Source: Komagataeibacter xylinus (lineage in GTDB: Bacteria; Pseudomonadota; Alphaproteobacteria; Acetobacterales; Acetobacteraceae). Taken from it: 64,000 bases of DNA. Under the pieces are notes generated by a model. The model saw only the letters and a list, made by a program, of their open reading frames with translations. It was not told where the DNA came from and searched no databases. The stretch's first letter is position 1. Each line of letters starts with the position of its first letter. Where the stretch lies: positions 404,001-468,000 of the forward strand of contig NZ_CP041348.1 of the NCBI RefSeq assembly GCF_009834365.1, written 5' to 3'. Shown here piece after piece: positions 28,901 through 37,351 of this stretch. The position numbers and the translations under genes are program-made.

Positions 28901-30441
28901 TCGCCCATCGAGCCAATGGCCTCGGCGGCGTTTTCCACCATGGGCTGCAGGATGGTCTCGAGATCCTCGAGCGTCAGGCCCACGGCAAGCTGGCGGCGGC
29001 GCAGCATCTCGGCCTCGAACAGCACCGGCTCGCTGCCATCGGGGCGGACAATGCTCGAGATCTCCTGCGTGCGCTTGACCCAGCTTGAGAAATCCTGCCG
29101 CTGCGAAAGTTCATCGAGCAGCTCTTCATTGCTGTAGAGCTTCGCGGTTTTCAGGTCGAGTGCGAGCGACTGCCCCGGCCCGAGGCGGCCACGGCTCACG
29201 ATCTCGGCCTCGGGCACCTTCACCATGCCCGTCTCGGAACCCACGATCAGCAGGCCGCCCTGGGTCAGGGTGTAGCGCAGCGGGCGCAGGCCGCTGCGGT
29301 CGAGGCCCGCGACCATCCAGCGCCCGTCGGTGGCGCACAGGGCGGCGGGGCCGTCCCACGGTTCCATCACGGCGTTGCAGTAGGAATACATGTCCTTGTG
29401 GCGCTGCGGCATGGCGGAGTTGCCGCCAACGCTTGCCGGAATCATCAGGCAGCGCGCCATCGGCGCGTCACGGCCTGCGAAGGTCAGCAGTTCGAACACG
29501 TTATCAAAGCATGCGGTGTCCGACCCCTGCGCCTGCACCACGGGCTTGAGGTCATCCATGTAGGGGTCAAGGATGGGGTCGGCGAGGCGCGTCTCGTGGC
29601 TCTTCATCCAGTTCACGTTGCCCGAGATGGTGTTGATCTCACCATTATGGGCAAGGCGGCGGAAGGGCTGGGCCAGCTTCCATGTGGGGAAGGTGTTGGT
29701 CGAGTAGCGCTGGTGATAGATGGCAAACCGGCTGACAAAGCGCGGATCGAGCAGGTCGGGATAGAACTCGGTCAGGTGCTCGGCCAGAAACATGCCCTTG
29801 TAGATAAGCGAGCGGCACGACAGCGAGCACACATACAGGTCAACCTGATTGGCGATCGCACTCTTCTCGATCCGGCGGCGGATGACGTACAGGTCGCGCT
29901 CGAACTCTTCCTCCCCGCTGCCGGGCAGGTTGCGGATCAGGATCTGCTCGATCTCGGGGCGGGTGGCGTTGGCCTTCTCGCCAATGCAGTCGGTGTTGAT
30001 GGGCACCTGGCGCCAGCCATAGATGCTGTAACCGAAGGCCAGGATCTCGCTCTCGATGATCTGGCGGCAGCGCTCCTGCGCTGCGATATCGGTCTTGGGC
30101 AGGAAGATCATGCCCACCGCGATCTGGCTGTCCACCCCGCTTTCAGCGCCGCCTGCATGAATGGCATCAGCAAAGAAATCCTGCGGGATCTCGACATGGA
30201 TGCCAGCACCATCGCCGGTCTTGCCATCGGCATCGACAGCACCCCGGTGCCACACGGCCTTGAGTGCTGCGATACCGGCTTCCACCACGTCGCGCCGGGG
30301 CTTGCCATCAAGGGCGGCCACCATGCCCACGCCGCAGGCATCGTGCTCATCGGCGGGGGTGTACAGGCCGGAGATGGCCTGCGCGTTGTCGCGCCATTCC
30401 TGCACGAAATCGGTGGACTGGTTTTCGAACTGATCCATCAT
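25909..30441 (-). CDS. gltB: Glutamate synthase (NADPH) large chain
   Basis: 1510 residues from the ATG at 30441. A 35-residue propeptide precedes the N-terminal nucleophile cysteine of the class II glutaminase domain (HDACGVGMVAALDGKPRRD, C36). The central domain and FMN synthase domain follow (GHSGGTGASPQSSVKYAGMP). The [3Fe-4S] cluster sequence is IMVRQCHSNTCPVGVCVQ. The C-terminal beta-helix domain has GFTGGMAFVYD. It makes two glutamates from glutamine and 2-oxoglutarate using electrons from GltD. I reject the longer start at 30489 because it runs into gltD and because GGAG precedes the ATG at 30441. Only two bases separate it from the gltD stop. Confidence 0.98.
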   Translation of the reverse strand: MMDQFENQSTDFVQEWRDNAQAISGLYTPADEHDACGVGMVAALDGKPRRDVVEAGIAALKAVWHRGAVDADGKTGDGAGIHVEIPQDFFADAIHAGGAESGVDSQIAVGMIFLPKTDIAAQERCRQIIESEILAFGYSIYGWRQVPINTDCIGEKANATRPEIEQILIRNLPGSGEEEFERDLYVIRRRIEKSAIANQVDLYVCSLSCRSLIYKGMFLAEHLTEFYPDLLDPRFVSRFAIYHQRYSTNTFPTWKLAQPFRRLAHNGEINTISGNVNWMKSHETRLADPILDPYMDDLKPVVQAQGSDTACFDNVFELLTFAGRDAPMARCLMIPASVGGNSAMPQRHKDMYSYCNAVMEPWDGPAALCATDGRWMVAGLDRSGLRPLRYTLTQGGLLIVGSETGMVKVPEAEIVSRGRLGPGQSLALDLKTAKLYSNEELLDELSQRQDFSSWVKRTQEISSIVRPDGSEPVLFEAEMLRRRQLAVGLTLEDLETILQPMVENAAEAIGSMGDDTPLAVLSTRYRGLAHYFRQAFSQVTNPPIDSLRETRVMSLVTRLGNLGNILEENESQCDLLQLPSPVLTTGEFQALVEFCGKNACIIDCTFPAAEGEAGLRAAIARIRAEAEDRVRQGCTHVFLTDEHQSSERAYIPMILATAAVHTHLVRQSLRTFTSLNVRSAGALDVHAIAVTIGVGATTVNPYLAQESIADRHRRGLFGQLSLSESVERYRKAVNKGLLKIMSKMGISIVASYRGGYNFEAIGLSRALTAEFFPGMPSRISGIGLTGIARNVLSFHHKAWNRQVETLSVGGRYKLRRSGEVHAFDGNLIHMLQTAVGTGSFSIYQRYADAVRRQPPVALRDLLDFRGGRTPIPVESVESITELRKRLIAPGISLGALSPEAHETLSIAMNRIGAKSDSGEGGEDPARAKPRPNGDNASSAIKQIASGRFGVTAQYLNDCREIEIKMAQGAKPGEGGQLPGFKVTGLIARLRHATEGVTLISPPPHHDIYSIEDLAQLIYDLKQINPDATVTVKLVARSGIGTIAAGVAKAKADAILISGHSGGTGASPQSSVKYAGMPWELGLAEAHQVLMLNRLRHRVKLRTDGGLKTGRDVVIAAMLGAEEFGIGTASLVAMGCIMVRQCHSNTCPVGVCVQDEELRRKFEGTPEKVINLFSFIAEDVRNILASLGFSTLNEIIGRTDLLHQVLRGADYLDDLDLNSLLAQADPGPYGRYCTREGRNEVPETLDAQMIADARPLFDHGEKMQLQYNVQNTHRAIGTRISSLIVRQFGMTKLAPGHLTARLRGSAGQSLGAFAVQGLKLEVLGDANDYVGKGLSGATIVVRPSPSSSLVSNENAIVGNTVLYGATAGALYAAGQAGERFAVRNSGAIGVVEGCGSNGCEYMTGGTVVILGEIGDNFGAGFTGGMAFVYDASGTFAERVNPDTVMWCRVQDPKWEAVLREQVETHARETGSRYAELLLHNWEKTLPRFWHVVPKEYARVIGFEAPALAVGA

Positions 30442-30443
30442 GC

Positions 30444-31898
30444 TTACTCCGCCACCTCGGCCTGTGCCGCCGTCATTTCTTGCAGCCATTCATGCATCTG
30501 CGCTGCCGCGTCGCGCCCGTCGCGGATGGCCCACACCACAAGGCTGGCCCCGCGCACGATATCGCCTGCGGCAAACACGCCGGGCAGGCTGGTCATGAAA
30601 CTTTTCCGATCCACCATGAGCGTGCCCCATCGCGAGACTTCAAGCTCCGGCTGGCCCCACAGCGTGGGCAGCGGCTCGGGGTCGAAGCCAAGCGCCTTGA
30701 CCACGAGGTCGGCCTCGAGCGTGAACGCGCTGTCCTCCACCGGCTCGACCGACTGGCGGCCCGAGGCGTCGGGCAGGCCGAGCTTCATACGGCTGGCGCG
30801 CACGCCGCTTACGCTGCCCTCGCCCTCAAACGCCTGCGGGGCTGCGAGCCAGACGAACTCGACACCTTCCTCCTCGGCGTTCTTCACCTCACGCACGGAG
30901 CCGGGCATGTTGGCGCGGTCGCGGCGGTAGAGGCATTTGACCGATTTCGCCCCCTGCCGGATGGCAGTACGCACGCAGTCCATGGCCGTATCGCCACCGC
31001 CGATCACCACAACCGACTTACCCGCGGCATTCAGGTCGCCATTGTCGTATTCGGCCACCCTGTCACCCAGCGAGACGCGGTTGGAGGCGGTGAGGTAATC
31101 AAGCGCGCGCACGATGCCGCCCAGACCCGCGCCAGGGCCGCCAATGTCACGCGATTTGTACACGCCGGTGGCGATCAGCACGCCATCATGGCGTGCGCGC
31201 AGGGTGGAGAACGCGATGCTGTCCGCGCCATCGGTATCGCCAATGCCCTTGCCGAGATGAAAATGAATGCCCGATTCCACCAGCAGCCTGTGCCGACGCA
31301 GCACGATGTCCTTTTCCAGCTTGAAGCCGGGGATGCCATACATCAGCAGGCCGCCGATGCGGTCGTAACGGTCATAGACATGGACCTGATAGCCCTGCTC
31401 GCGCAGTTGCACGGCTGCGGCCAGACCGCCGGGGCCGGCACCGATGATGGCAACGCTCTCATCGCGCTCGACCACCGGCTTGACCGGCTTGACCCAGCCG
31501 TTGTCGAAGGCGTTATCGGTGATGTAGCGCTCGACCGCGCCGATGGTGACGCTCTCAAATCCTTCCTCGATCACGCAGTTGCCTTCGCACAGGCGGTCCT
31601 GCGGGCAGATGCGGCCACAGATTTCGGGGAAGGTGTTGGTGGCGGAGGACAGTTCATACGCCTCCTCCATCCGCCCTGCCGCCGTCATCATCAGCCAGTC
31701 GGGGATGTTGTTGCCCAGCGGGCAGTGCACCGAGCAGAACGGCACGCCGCACTGCGAGCAGCGCGAGGCCTGCGTCTCGGCCCTGGCGGGCACGAACTCA
31801 TCGTAAATTTCGTTGAAGTCCTGGCGGCGCGTCTCGGCAGGCCGTTTGTCGGGCTGCTCCTGCGCCACGGAGACGAATTTCAGCATGCGCTCGGCCAT
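30444..31898 (-). CDS. gltD: Glutamate synthase (NADPH) small chain
   Basis: 484 codons from the ATG at 31898, close to the usual 470-480. The N-terminal region has the cysteines for two [4Fe-4S] clusters (SRCSQCGVPFCSVHCPLGNN; ICPQDRLCEGNCV). FAD-binding is at VAIIGAGPGGLAAAVQLRE, and NADPH-binding at VVVIGGGDTAMDCVRTAIR. It passes NADPH electrons to GltB. I prefer 31898 to 31919 because AGGGG lies about nine bases upstream. It is promoter-proximal to gltB, with a candidate sigma-54-like site 77 bases upstream. Confidence 0.96.
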   Translation of the reverse strand: MAERMLKFVSVAQEQPDKRPAETRRQDFNEIYDEFVPARAETQASRCSQCGVPFCSVHCPLGNNIPDWLMMTAAGRMEEAYELSSATNTFPEICGRICPQDRLCEGNCVIEEGFESVTIGAVERYITDNAFDNGWVKPVKPVVERDESVAIIGAGPGGLAAAVQLREQGYQVHVYDRYDRIGGLLMYGIPGFKLEKDIVLRRHRLLVESGIHFHLGKGIGDTDGADSIAFSTLRARHDGVLIATGVYKSRDIGGPGAGLGGIVRALDYLTASNRVSLGDRVAEYDNGDLNAAGKSVVVIGGGDTAMDCVRTAIRQGAKSVKCLYRRDRANMPGSVREVKNAEEEGVEFVWLAAPQAFEGEGSVSGVRASRMKLGLPDASGRQSVEPVEDSAFTLEADLVVKALGFDPEPLPTLWGQPELEVSRWGTLMVDRKSFMTSLPGVFAAGDIVRGASLVVWAIRDGRDAAAQMHEWLQEMTAAQAEVAE

Positions 31899-31974
31899 CG
31901 GTCTGCCCCTGGTCTGCATAATGGAAGGAAGGCGTCAGGCACGGCATACGCGCCCGGTGTCCGCACATGACCTA

Positions 31975-31990
31975 CGCAACGCCTTGCCCA
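31975..31990 (-). promoter_or_regulatory. Possible sigma-54-type promoter upstream of gltDB
   Basis: On the - strand TGGGCAAGGCGTTGCG has GG and GC separated by ten bases plus TTGC, which fits the -24/-12 core. It lies 77 bases before the gltD start. Nitrogen control of gltBD would make sense, but a single motif match is weak. Confidence 0.3.
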
Positions 31991-32065
31991 AAGAAAAGAC
32001 AGCAGTACTGACCTTAATGCAGGAAACGACCAGAAATACGCGAAATTCTCCCCTCCGCGCCGAAA

Positions 32066-32959
32066 TCAGTCCAGCACCAGATCCATGGGCGAGGGTGTTA
32101 TGCCCAGCATCTCGAGCGTGCGGGCGCCGGGGGCCACGACGTTATCGACATAAAGCAGCCTGACCTGATCGCGGGTCAGCAGCTTGCCCGGCAGGTGCTC
32201 GAGCACGCTGGCCTGAATATTGGCAAGCCAGCGCGGCACCGCGATGAGCGGGCGCGGATGCCCGGCCCACCGCGCGGCCCAGGCCACGAGCTGGCGCATG
32301 GTCATGACCAGCGGGCCGCCGAACTCGAAGATGGCGCCCTCCATGCCCTCGCTGGAGGCGATGCGCAGCATGCCCTCGGCCACATCCCCCACCCACACGG
32401 GCTGGAAGCGCGTGTCCGGGCCAAACACCGGCACCACCGGCATGAAACGCGCCATGCGGGCGAACATGGCGGGAATGGCCCCCTCCACGCCAAAAATGAG
32501 CGAGGGCCGGATGATGACCGCCTGCGGCATGTGGCGGCTGACGGCGGCCTCCCCCTCGCCCTTGCTGCGGGCATAGGCCGAAGGGCTGCTCACATCCGCG
32601 CCAATGGCCGAGACATGGATCAGCCGCGCAACGCCTGCGGCAGCACTGATCCGCGCCACCCGTGCCGCACCCGCCACATGGATCGCCTCGAACGTGGCCG
32701 CCCCGCGGGGGGAAAGGATGCCCACAAGGTTGATGACCAGCGCGCTGCCCTCGATGGCGGCAACGCAGGCGGCCTCATCGGTTACGGAGGCGACGACGGG
32801 CACCACCTGCCCCACATCGCCAAGCATGCGCAGGGTTGCGGCATGTGCCGCCGTGCGGCCTGCCACGCGCACCACGTAACCAGCCCGCGCCAGCCGCCCC
32901 ACCACGGAGCGGCCCACGAATCCGCTCCCGCCAAATACCGTTGCAACCTTGCGTGCCAT
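32066..32959 (-). CDS. NDUFA9-like NAD(P)-binding protein (complex I-associated SDR family)
   Basis: 297 residues. A Rossmann fold with VATVFGGSGFVGRSVVGRLA at the N-terminus, followed by LINLVG-like ALVINLVGILSPRG and IHVSAIGADVSSPSAYARSK. The pattern is that of atypical short-chain dehydrogenases related to the NDUFA9 subunit of mitochondrial complex I, widespread in alphaproteobacteria. The YxxxK pair (YARSK) is present. Function in bacteria is uncertain; roles in complex I assembly or quinone metabolism have been suggested for relatives. The start at 32959 follows AGGAG; the longer start at 33037 is less likely. Confidence 0.85.
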   Translation of the reverse strand: MARKVATVFGGSGFVGRSVVGRLARAGYVVRVAGRTAAHAATLRMLGDVGQVVPVVASVTDEAACVAAIEGSALVINLVGILSPRGAATFEAIHVAGAARVARISAAAGVARLIHVSAIGADVSSPSAYARSKGEGEAAVSRHMPQAVIIRPSLIFGVEGAIPAMFARMARFMPVVPVFGPDTRFQPVWVGDVAEGMLRIASSEGMEGAIFEFGGPLVMTMRQLVAWAARWAGHPRPLIAVPRWLANIQASVLEHLPGKLLTRDQVRLLYVDNVVAPGARTLEMLGITPSPMDLVLD

Positions 32960-33125
32960 GGCCTGCTCCTGCCCGTTATTCATGACTGTTTCCCTGGCCC
33001 CTGTTGTCGCATCTTTGCCCGATCGCTTCCCAGACATTTTGACTGCACAGCCATGCCGGACGGCCCGCTTTCCGCCGCACGGAGAATTAAAGTGCGCCTG
33101 ATTTCAAAAAAATGCATTTACCCTG

Positions 33126-33154
33126 TTGACCGCCCCCGCCGGGCGGACTAAACA
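33126..33154 (+). promoter_or_regulatory. Sigma-70 promoter for tRNA-Leu
   Basis: TTGACC and TAAACA are separated by 17 bases. The -10 box ends 42 bases before the tRNA, and the spacer contains a GC-rich stretch (GCCCCCGCCGGGCGGAC). Confidence 0.7.
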
Positions 33155-33196
33155 GCGCTCACACCACCCCGGCGGCCTCCGCTGGGGAGCCTCTGA

Positions 33197-33283
33197 GCCC
33201 AGATGGCGGAATTGGTAGACGCGCAGGTTTCAGGTACCTGTGGCCGCAAGGTCGTGGAAGTTCGAGTCTTCTTCTGGGCACCA
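33197..33283 (+). tRNA. tRNA-Leu (anticodon CAG, reads CTG)
   Basis: An 87-base class II tRNA. The acceptor stem GCCCAGA pairs with TCTGGGC, followed by ACCA encoded in the DNA. The anticodon stem CAGGT/ACCTG encloses TTCAGGT with anticodon CAG at 33231-33233. The long variable arm (TGGCCGCAAGGTCGTG region) and the T-loop TTCGAGTC are present. It reads CTG, which is visibly the most used leucine codon in these genes. Confidence 0.97.
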
Positions 33284-33323
33284 TCTCTCAAAACTGAATA
33301 TCATTCCCCTCCGGGGGCGATCA

Positions 33324-33359
33324 GGACAGCCCGTCGCGGGACTGTCCCGTTATCTTTTT
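33324..33359 (+). terminator. Terminator after tRNA-Leu
   Basis: GGACAGCCCG pairs with CGGGACTGTCC (one bulged A) around TCG. It is followed by CGTTATCTTTTT, 41 bases after the tRNA end. Confidence 0.8.
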
Positions 33360-33524
33360 GCCTGTTCCGCAGCCGGAATTGGTGTAAACCGCCCCGAACA
33401 CATCCTTCACGGTCCTGGCCGCCCAGGGCACAGGCAGGCGTTACGGCACAACGGATTGCCCTGCTTGCGGTTGCGTTGCAGACCTGCCACCGTGAATTCA
33501 ATTGCGTGACGGAGCATTACACAT

Positions 33525-34172
33525 ATGGCCACAAGCCCATCACCCGACGCCATTCACTTCTATCGTGGCGACCTGCCCGCGCATGTCACCTTCAGCGGCA
33601 GTGTTGCGGTGGATACGGAAACGATGGGCCTCAACCCGCACCGCGACCGGCTGTGCCTCGTGCAGCTTTCCGGCGGCGATGGCCACGCCCACCTGGTGCA
33701 GATGCCCAAAGGTGCCAGCGCAGCCGACTGCCCCAACCTTGTGCGCGTACTTGCTGACCCGGCCCTGCCCAAACTCATGCATTTCGCCCGCTTTGACGTC
33801 GCCATCCTGCAGCACACGCTGGGCATTACGGTTGCCCCCGCCATCTGCACCAAGATCGCCTCCAAACTGGTGCGCACCTATACCGACCGCCATGGCCTGG
33901 CCCATCTGTGCCGTGAACTGCTGGGCGTGGAACTGAGCAAGCAGCAGCAGTCATCGGACTGGGGGGCGGATGTGCTCAGACCTGAACAACTGGCCTATGC
34001 CGCCTCCGACGTGCTGTACCTGCATGCCCTGTGGGCAAAGCTCGAAGCCCTGCTGCACCGCGAGGGGCGGCGTGAACTTGCGCAGGCCTGCTACGATTTT
34101 CTGCCCACGCGCGCGCGGCTTGATATACTGGGCTACGAGGATCCTGACATTTTCGCGCATCGGGCCGCCTGA
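33525..34172 (+). CDS. rnd: Ribonuclease D (short form)
   Basis: 215 residues. It has only the DEDDy 3'-5' exonuclease domain: motif I AVDTETMGLNPHRD, motif II LMHFARFDVAIL and motif III YAASDVLYLHALW. E. coli RNase D is about 375 residues with two HRDC domains, which are absent here; the short form is usual in alphaproteobacteria. It trims stable RNA 3' ends. An ATG in CACATATGG follows GGAG (GACGGAGCATTACAC). It begins the rnd-kdsD-lptCAB order typical of alphaproteobacteria. Confidence 0.93.
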   Translation: MATSPSPDAIHFYRGDLPAHVTFSGSVAVDTETMGLNPHRDRLCLVQLSGGDGHAHLVQMPKGASAADCPNLVRVLADPALPKLMHFARFDVAILQHTLGITVAPAICTKIASKLVRTYTDRHGLAHLCRELLGVELSKQQQSSDWGADVLRPEQLAYAASDVLYLHALWAKLEALLHREGRRELAQACYDFLPTRARLDILGYEDPDIFAHRAA

Positions 34173-34224
34173 TGCCCCGTGCCCGGTTTGACCGGGAACC
34201 CATTCAGACCGATACAGATCGTGC

Positions 34225-35271
34225 ATGAATAGCAGCCCCCTTCCCCCTCCCTCCGCCATGGGCGATGACGCAGGCCAGCCCGCGCGCATGCTGCGCGAGG
34301 CCCGTGCCGTGCTGCGCGCCGAATCCGCCGGGCTGCAGGCCATGATTGCGGCGATGGAAGACAGCAATGCAGGCGATGGCGGGCTGGGGGCGGCCTTCAT
34401 CGCGGCGGTAGAGGGCATCTGGTCGAACAACCGCCGCGTGGTGGTGACCGGCATGGGCAAGTCGGGTCATATCGGGCGCAAGATCCAGGCCACCCTTGCC
34501 TCGACCGGCACGCCCGCCATTTTCGTGCATCCGGCCGAGGCCTCGCACGGGGATCTGGGCATGCTGCAGAAGGGGGATGCAGTGCTGGCCATATCCAATT
34601 CCGGCGAGACGGCGGAAATGGCGGACATCATCTCGCATGCCCGGCGCTTCGGGCTGCTGCTCATTGCCATGACCGCGCGCGCGGGCTCCACGCTGGCGCA
34701 GGCGGCCGATATCGTGCTGCTCCTGCCCCATGCCCCCGAGGCCTGCCCCATCGGCCTCGCCCCCACCACCAGCTCCACCATGCAGCTTGCGCTTGGCGAT
34801 GCGCTGGCCATCGTGCTGTTGCAGCGCCGGGGCTTCAGCGCCAGTGACTTTGGCATATTCCACCCCGGCGGGCGGCTGGGCACGCGGCTGCGCCGGGTGA
34901 GCGAGCTGATGCATACAGGCCAGAGCATGCCCCTTGGCCCGCCTGACATGAAGCTGCGCCGCGTGATTGTGGAAATGACCCGCAAGGCATTTGGCTGCAT
35001 GGGCGTGGTGGACGTGCAGGGCCGGCTGCTCGGCCTGATTACCGACCACGACCTGCGTCTTGCCCTGGGCCGCGACCTTGACCACACCCTTGCCGCCGAC
35101 ATCATGAACCCCACACCCCAGACCATCGGCCCCGACCTGCTGGCCGCCGAGGCGCTGCGGGTCATGAACGACCGGCCACGCCCGATCTCGAGCATTTTCG
35201 CCCTTGATGAGGAGGGGCATGCGGTGGGCATCCTCCACCTTCACGACCTGCTGCGCGCGGGCATTGCATGA
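34225..35271 (+). CDS. kdsD: Arabinose-5-phosphate isomerase (KdsD/KpsF)
   Basis: 348 residues. The SIS domain (about residues 45-190) has VTGMGKSGHIGRKIQATLAS and AISNSGETAEMADIIS. Two CBS domains follow (KLRRVIVEMTRKAFGCMGVV; LAADIMNPTPQTIGPDLLA). It converts ribulose-5-phosphate to arabinose-5-phosphate, the first step to Kdo for LPS. The stop overlaps the lptC start by four bases, in an operon for LPS synthesis and export. Confidence 0.96.
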   Translation: MNSSPLPPPSAMGDDAGQPARMLREARAVLRAESAGLQAMIAAMEDSNAGDGGLGAAFIAAVEGIWSNNRRVVVTGMGKSGHIGRKIQATLASTGTPAIFVHPAEASHGDLGMLQKGDAVLAISNSGETAEMADIISHARRFGLLLIAMTARAGSTLAQAADIVLLLPHAPEACPIGLAPTTSSTMQLALGDALAIVLLQRRGFSASDFGIFHPGGRLGTRLRRVSELMHTGQSMPLGPPDMKLRRVIVEMTRKAFGCMGVVDVQGRLLGLITDHDLRLALGRDLDHTLAADIMNPTPQTIGPDLLAAEALRVMNDRPRPISSIFALDEEGHAVGILHLHDLLRAGIA

Positions 35272-36005
35272 CCGACCGCCCCGAAGACAGGGACGACGAC
35301 ACCGATCCCAACACCATCCAGCGCGAGGATTATGCCCGCAGCGCCGCCGATATCGAGCGCCAGCGCAGCATATTCGACCAGGGCACGCGCACGCGCCTGC
35401 TGCCCAACGCCGCCGACCAGGCGCGCAGGCAGGCCATCATGCGCTCGGCCAAGTGGATGCTGCCGCTGTTCGCCCTCGTTCTGCTGGGTTCGATTGCCGC
35501 ATGGCCTGCGGTCGAGCGCGCCGTGATCATGCATACCGGCACCATGGCGCAGATGAGCCGCGTGCGCGTGAAAAGCGGCAGCATGCTCAACCCCACCTAT
35601 CGCGGGCTGGACGATCATGGCCGCCCCTACATGATTACCGCCGACGAGGCCCGCCAGGTCGACCCCGAGCGCATTGACCTGAGCAATCCCGCCGCCGATA
35701 CCCTGACCGATAACGGCAACTGGCTGTATGTTACCGCGCGCGACGGCGTATATATGCAGCATACCCAGTTGCTGGACCTGACGCGTGACGTCACCCTCTA
35801 TCGCAATGACGGAACCCTCATGCTCAGCCCTACCGCCGATGTCGACATGCGCCACAACATCATCGTAACCGATAGCTGGGTCCATGCCGAAGGCCCGGTG
35901 GGCGTGCTCGACGCGCGCGGCGGCATGGTGGATACACGCGGCGGCATCATGCTGTTTCGCGGTCCGGGCCGCATGATTCTCAATGCAGCGGAAAGATCGA
36001 ACTGA
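35268..36005 (+). CDS. lptC: LPS export protein LptC
   Basis: 245 residues. One N-terminal transmembrane helix (WMLPLFALVLLGSIAAWPAV, about residues 64-83) is followed by a periplasmic jellyroll (MSRVRVKSGSMLNPTYRGLD, PYMITADEARQVDPERIDL). LptC takes LPS from LptB2FG and passes it to LptA. The 60-residue cytoplasmic, acidic N-terminus before the helix is longer than in E. coli. The stop overlaps the lptA start by one base (TGATG). Confidence 0.92.
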   Translation: MTDRPEDRDDDTDPNTIQREDYARSAADIERQRSIFDQGTRTRLLPNAADQARRQAIMRSAKWMLPLFALVLLGSIAAWPAVERAVIMHTGTMAQMSRVRVKSGSMLNPTYRGLDDHGRPYMITADEARQVDPERIDLSNPAADTLTDNGNWLYVTARDGVYMQHTQLLDLTRDVTLYRNDGTLMLSPTADVDMRHNIIVTDSWVHAEGPVGVLDARGGMVDTRGGIMLFRGPGRMILNAAERSN

Positions 36006-37351
36006 TGGCGCGCCTCTTCCCTCACCTGCCGCTTGGCGGCGTCCTGCTCGGGCTGGTGGCGGCTGGCCCGGCCATGGCGCAGGGGCTCGACATGTCGCAC
36101 GGCCAGCAGATCAATGTCACCGCCGCAGGCGGCTTCGACTGGGACCAGAACGCGCAGACCGTCACCGCCTATGACCGCGCCCAGGCCATCCGTGGCGACG
36201 TTACCGTGCGGGCCGACAAGCTCATCGCCTTCTACCGCAAGAAGGCCGCCGCCACCCCTGCACCGGGGCAGACGCCCCCCGGCACGAACACACCCGCAAC
36301 ACCGGGCGCACAGGCCGCAGGCAAGCCGCCCGGCCCCGACGCGCCGCTCGCAGCCCATCTTGGCGTTGCCCCCCCGCCGGAGACGCGCAGGCCCCATATC
36401 GTGGATGACACGCCCGCCCCCGCTGGCGCCACGAACACGCCCGCACCGGCCAGCACGGCCTCCGCCACCGACCCGGATGTGGATACGAACCTCGCCACCC
36501 CGTCTGACGTGCTGCCGCAGGACCTGCCCATCCCTGACCGGCCCGACCCCATCGGCGCGCCCGGCAATGGCCCGGCCAACGGGCCTGCGGGCACGGCCCA
36601 GGGGAATGGGCAGGGCGATGGCACCGGCGGCGGCACGGCGGGCGATGGCGGTTCATCCGGCGGGTCGAGCGAGGTTTACCGCCTTGAGGCCATAGGGCAC
36701 GTGCATGCCTTCAACCTCAACGACCAGGCCTGGGGTGACCATGCCGTGTATGACGTCGATCAGGCCATTCTGGTCATGACCGGCGAACACCTGAAGATGA
36801 CTGCGCCGCAGGATATCCTGACCGCGCGCGACGTGCTGGAATACCATTCGCACGAGCACATGTCGGTCGCGCGCGGCAACGCCACCATGACCACCAATGA
36901 CGGCCGCCAGATCCGCGCCGACGTGCTGGTGGGCTACGACAAGCCCAAGCCCGAGCGCAGCAACAGGCGCAAGGAATGGAAACAGACCCACCCCAACGGC
37001 AAGCCCCCCCTGCCCGACGATGCCACCACGCCGGAAGAAGCGGCGGCGGATGACAAGCCCTCGCCCGGCGCAGGCACGATGGACCATGTCGATGCCTTCG
37101 GTCACATCATCATCCGCACCCGCACCGAGACCATCACCGGGGATCGCGGCGTGTACGTGCCCGATACGGGCATTGCCCGACTGGTGGGCAACGTGCATAT
37201 CACCCGTGGGGAAAATCAGGTCAGCGGCACGTCGGCCATCGTAAACCTGCATACCGATATCTCGACCCTGACCGACAACCCCGGCTCGCGCGTGAGTGGC
37301 CTGGTCATTCCCAACCAGGCTGGCAAAGGTGGCAAGGTACAAGGCAAATGA
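36005..37351 (+). CDS. lptA: LptA/OstA-family periplasmic LPS transport protein with large low-complexity insert
   Basis: 448 residues, against about 185 in E. coli. A signal peptide ends near AMAQG (residue 26). The OstA-type jellyroll starts at INVTAAGGFDWDQNAQTVTA, breaks at residue 80, and resumes at VYRLEAIGHVHAFNLNDQAW (about 224). Between lie about 142 residues rich in Pro, Ala, Gly, Thr and Asn. A second, smaller charged insert (313-357) precedes the last strands (ITGDRGVYVPDTGIARLVGN). LptA bridges LptC and LptD across the periplasm. The reading frame is intact and translationally coupled to lptC and lptB, so the insert is part of a working gene. Confidence 0.88.
   Translation: MARLFPHLPLGGVLLGLVAAGPAMAQGLDMSHGQQINVTAAGGFDWDQNAQTVTAYDRAQAIRGDVTVRADKLIAFYRKKAAATPAPGQTPPGTNTPATPGAQAAGKPPGPDAPLAAHLGVAPPPETRRPHIVDDTPAPAGATNTPAPASTASATDPDVDTNLATPSDVLPQDLPIPDRPDPIGAPGNGPANGPAGTAQGNGQGDGTGGGTAGDGGSSGGSSEVYRLEAIGHVHAFNLNDQAWGDHAVYDVDQAILVMTGEHLKMTAPQDILTARDVLEYHSHEHMSVARGNATMTTNDGRQIRADVLVGYDKPKPERSNRRKEWKQTHPNGKPPLPDDATTPEEAAADDKPSPGAGTMDHVDAFGHIIIRTRTETITGDRGVYVPDTGIARLVGNVHITRGENQVSGTSAIVNLHTDISTLTDNPGSRVSGLVIPNQAGKGGKVQGK

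Noticed and set aside
33203..33757. 184-codon open frame on the + strand crossing the tRNA gene
   Set aside because: It starts inside tRNA-Leu and overlaps rnd in another frame, so it is not a real gene.
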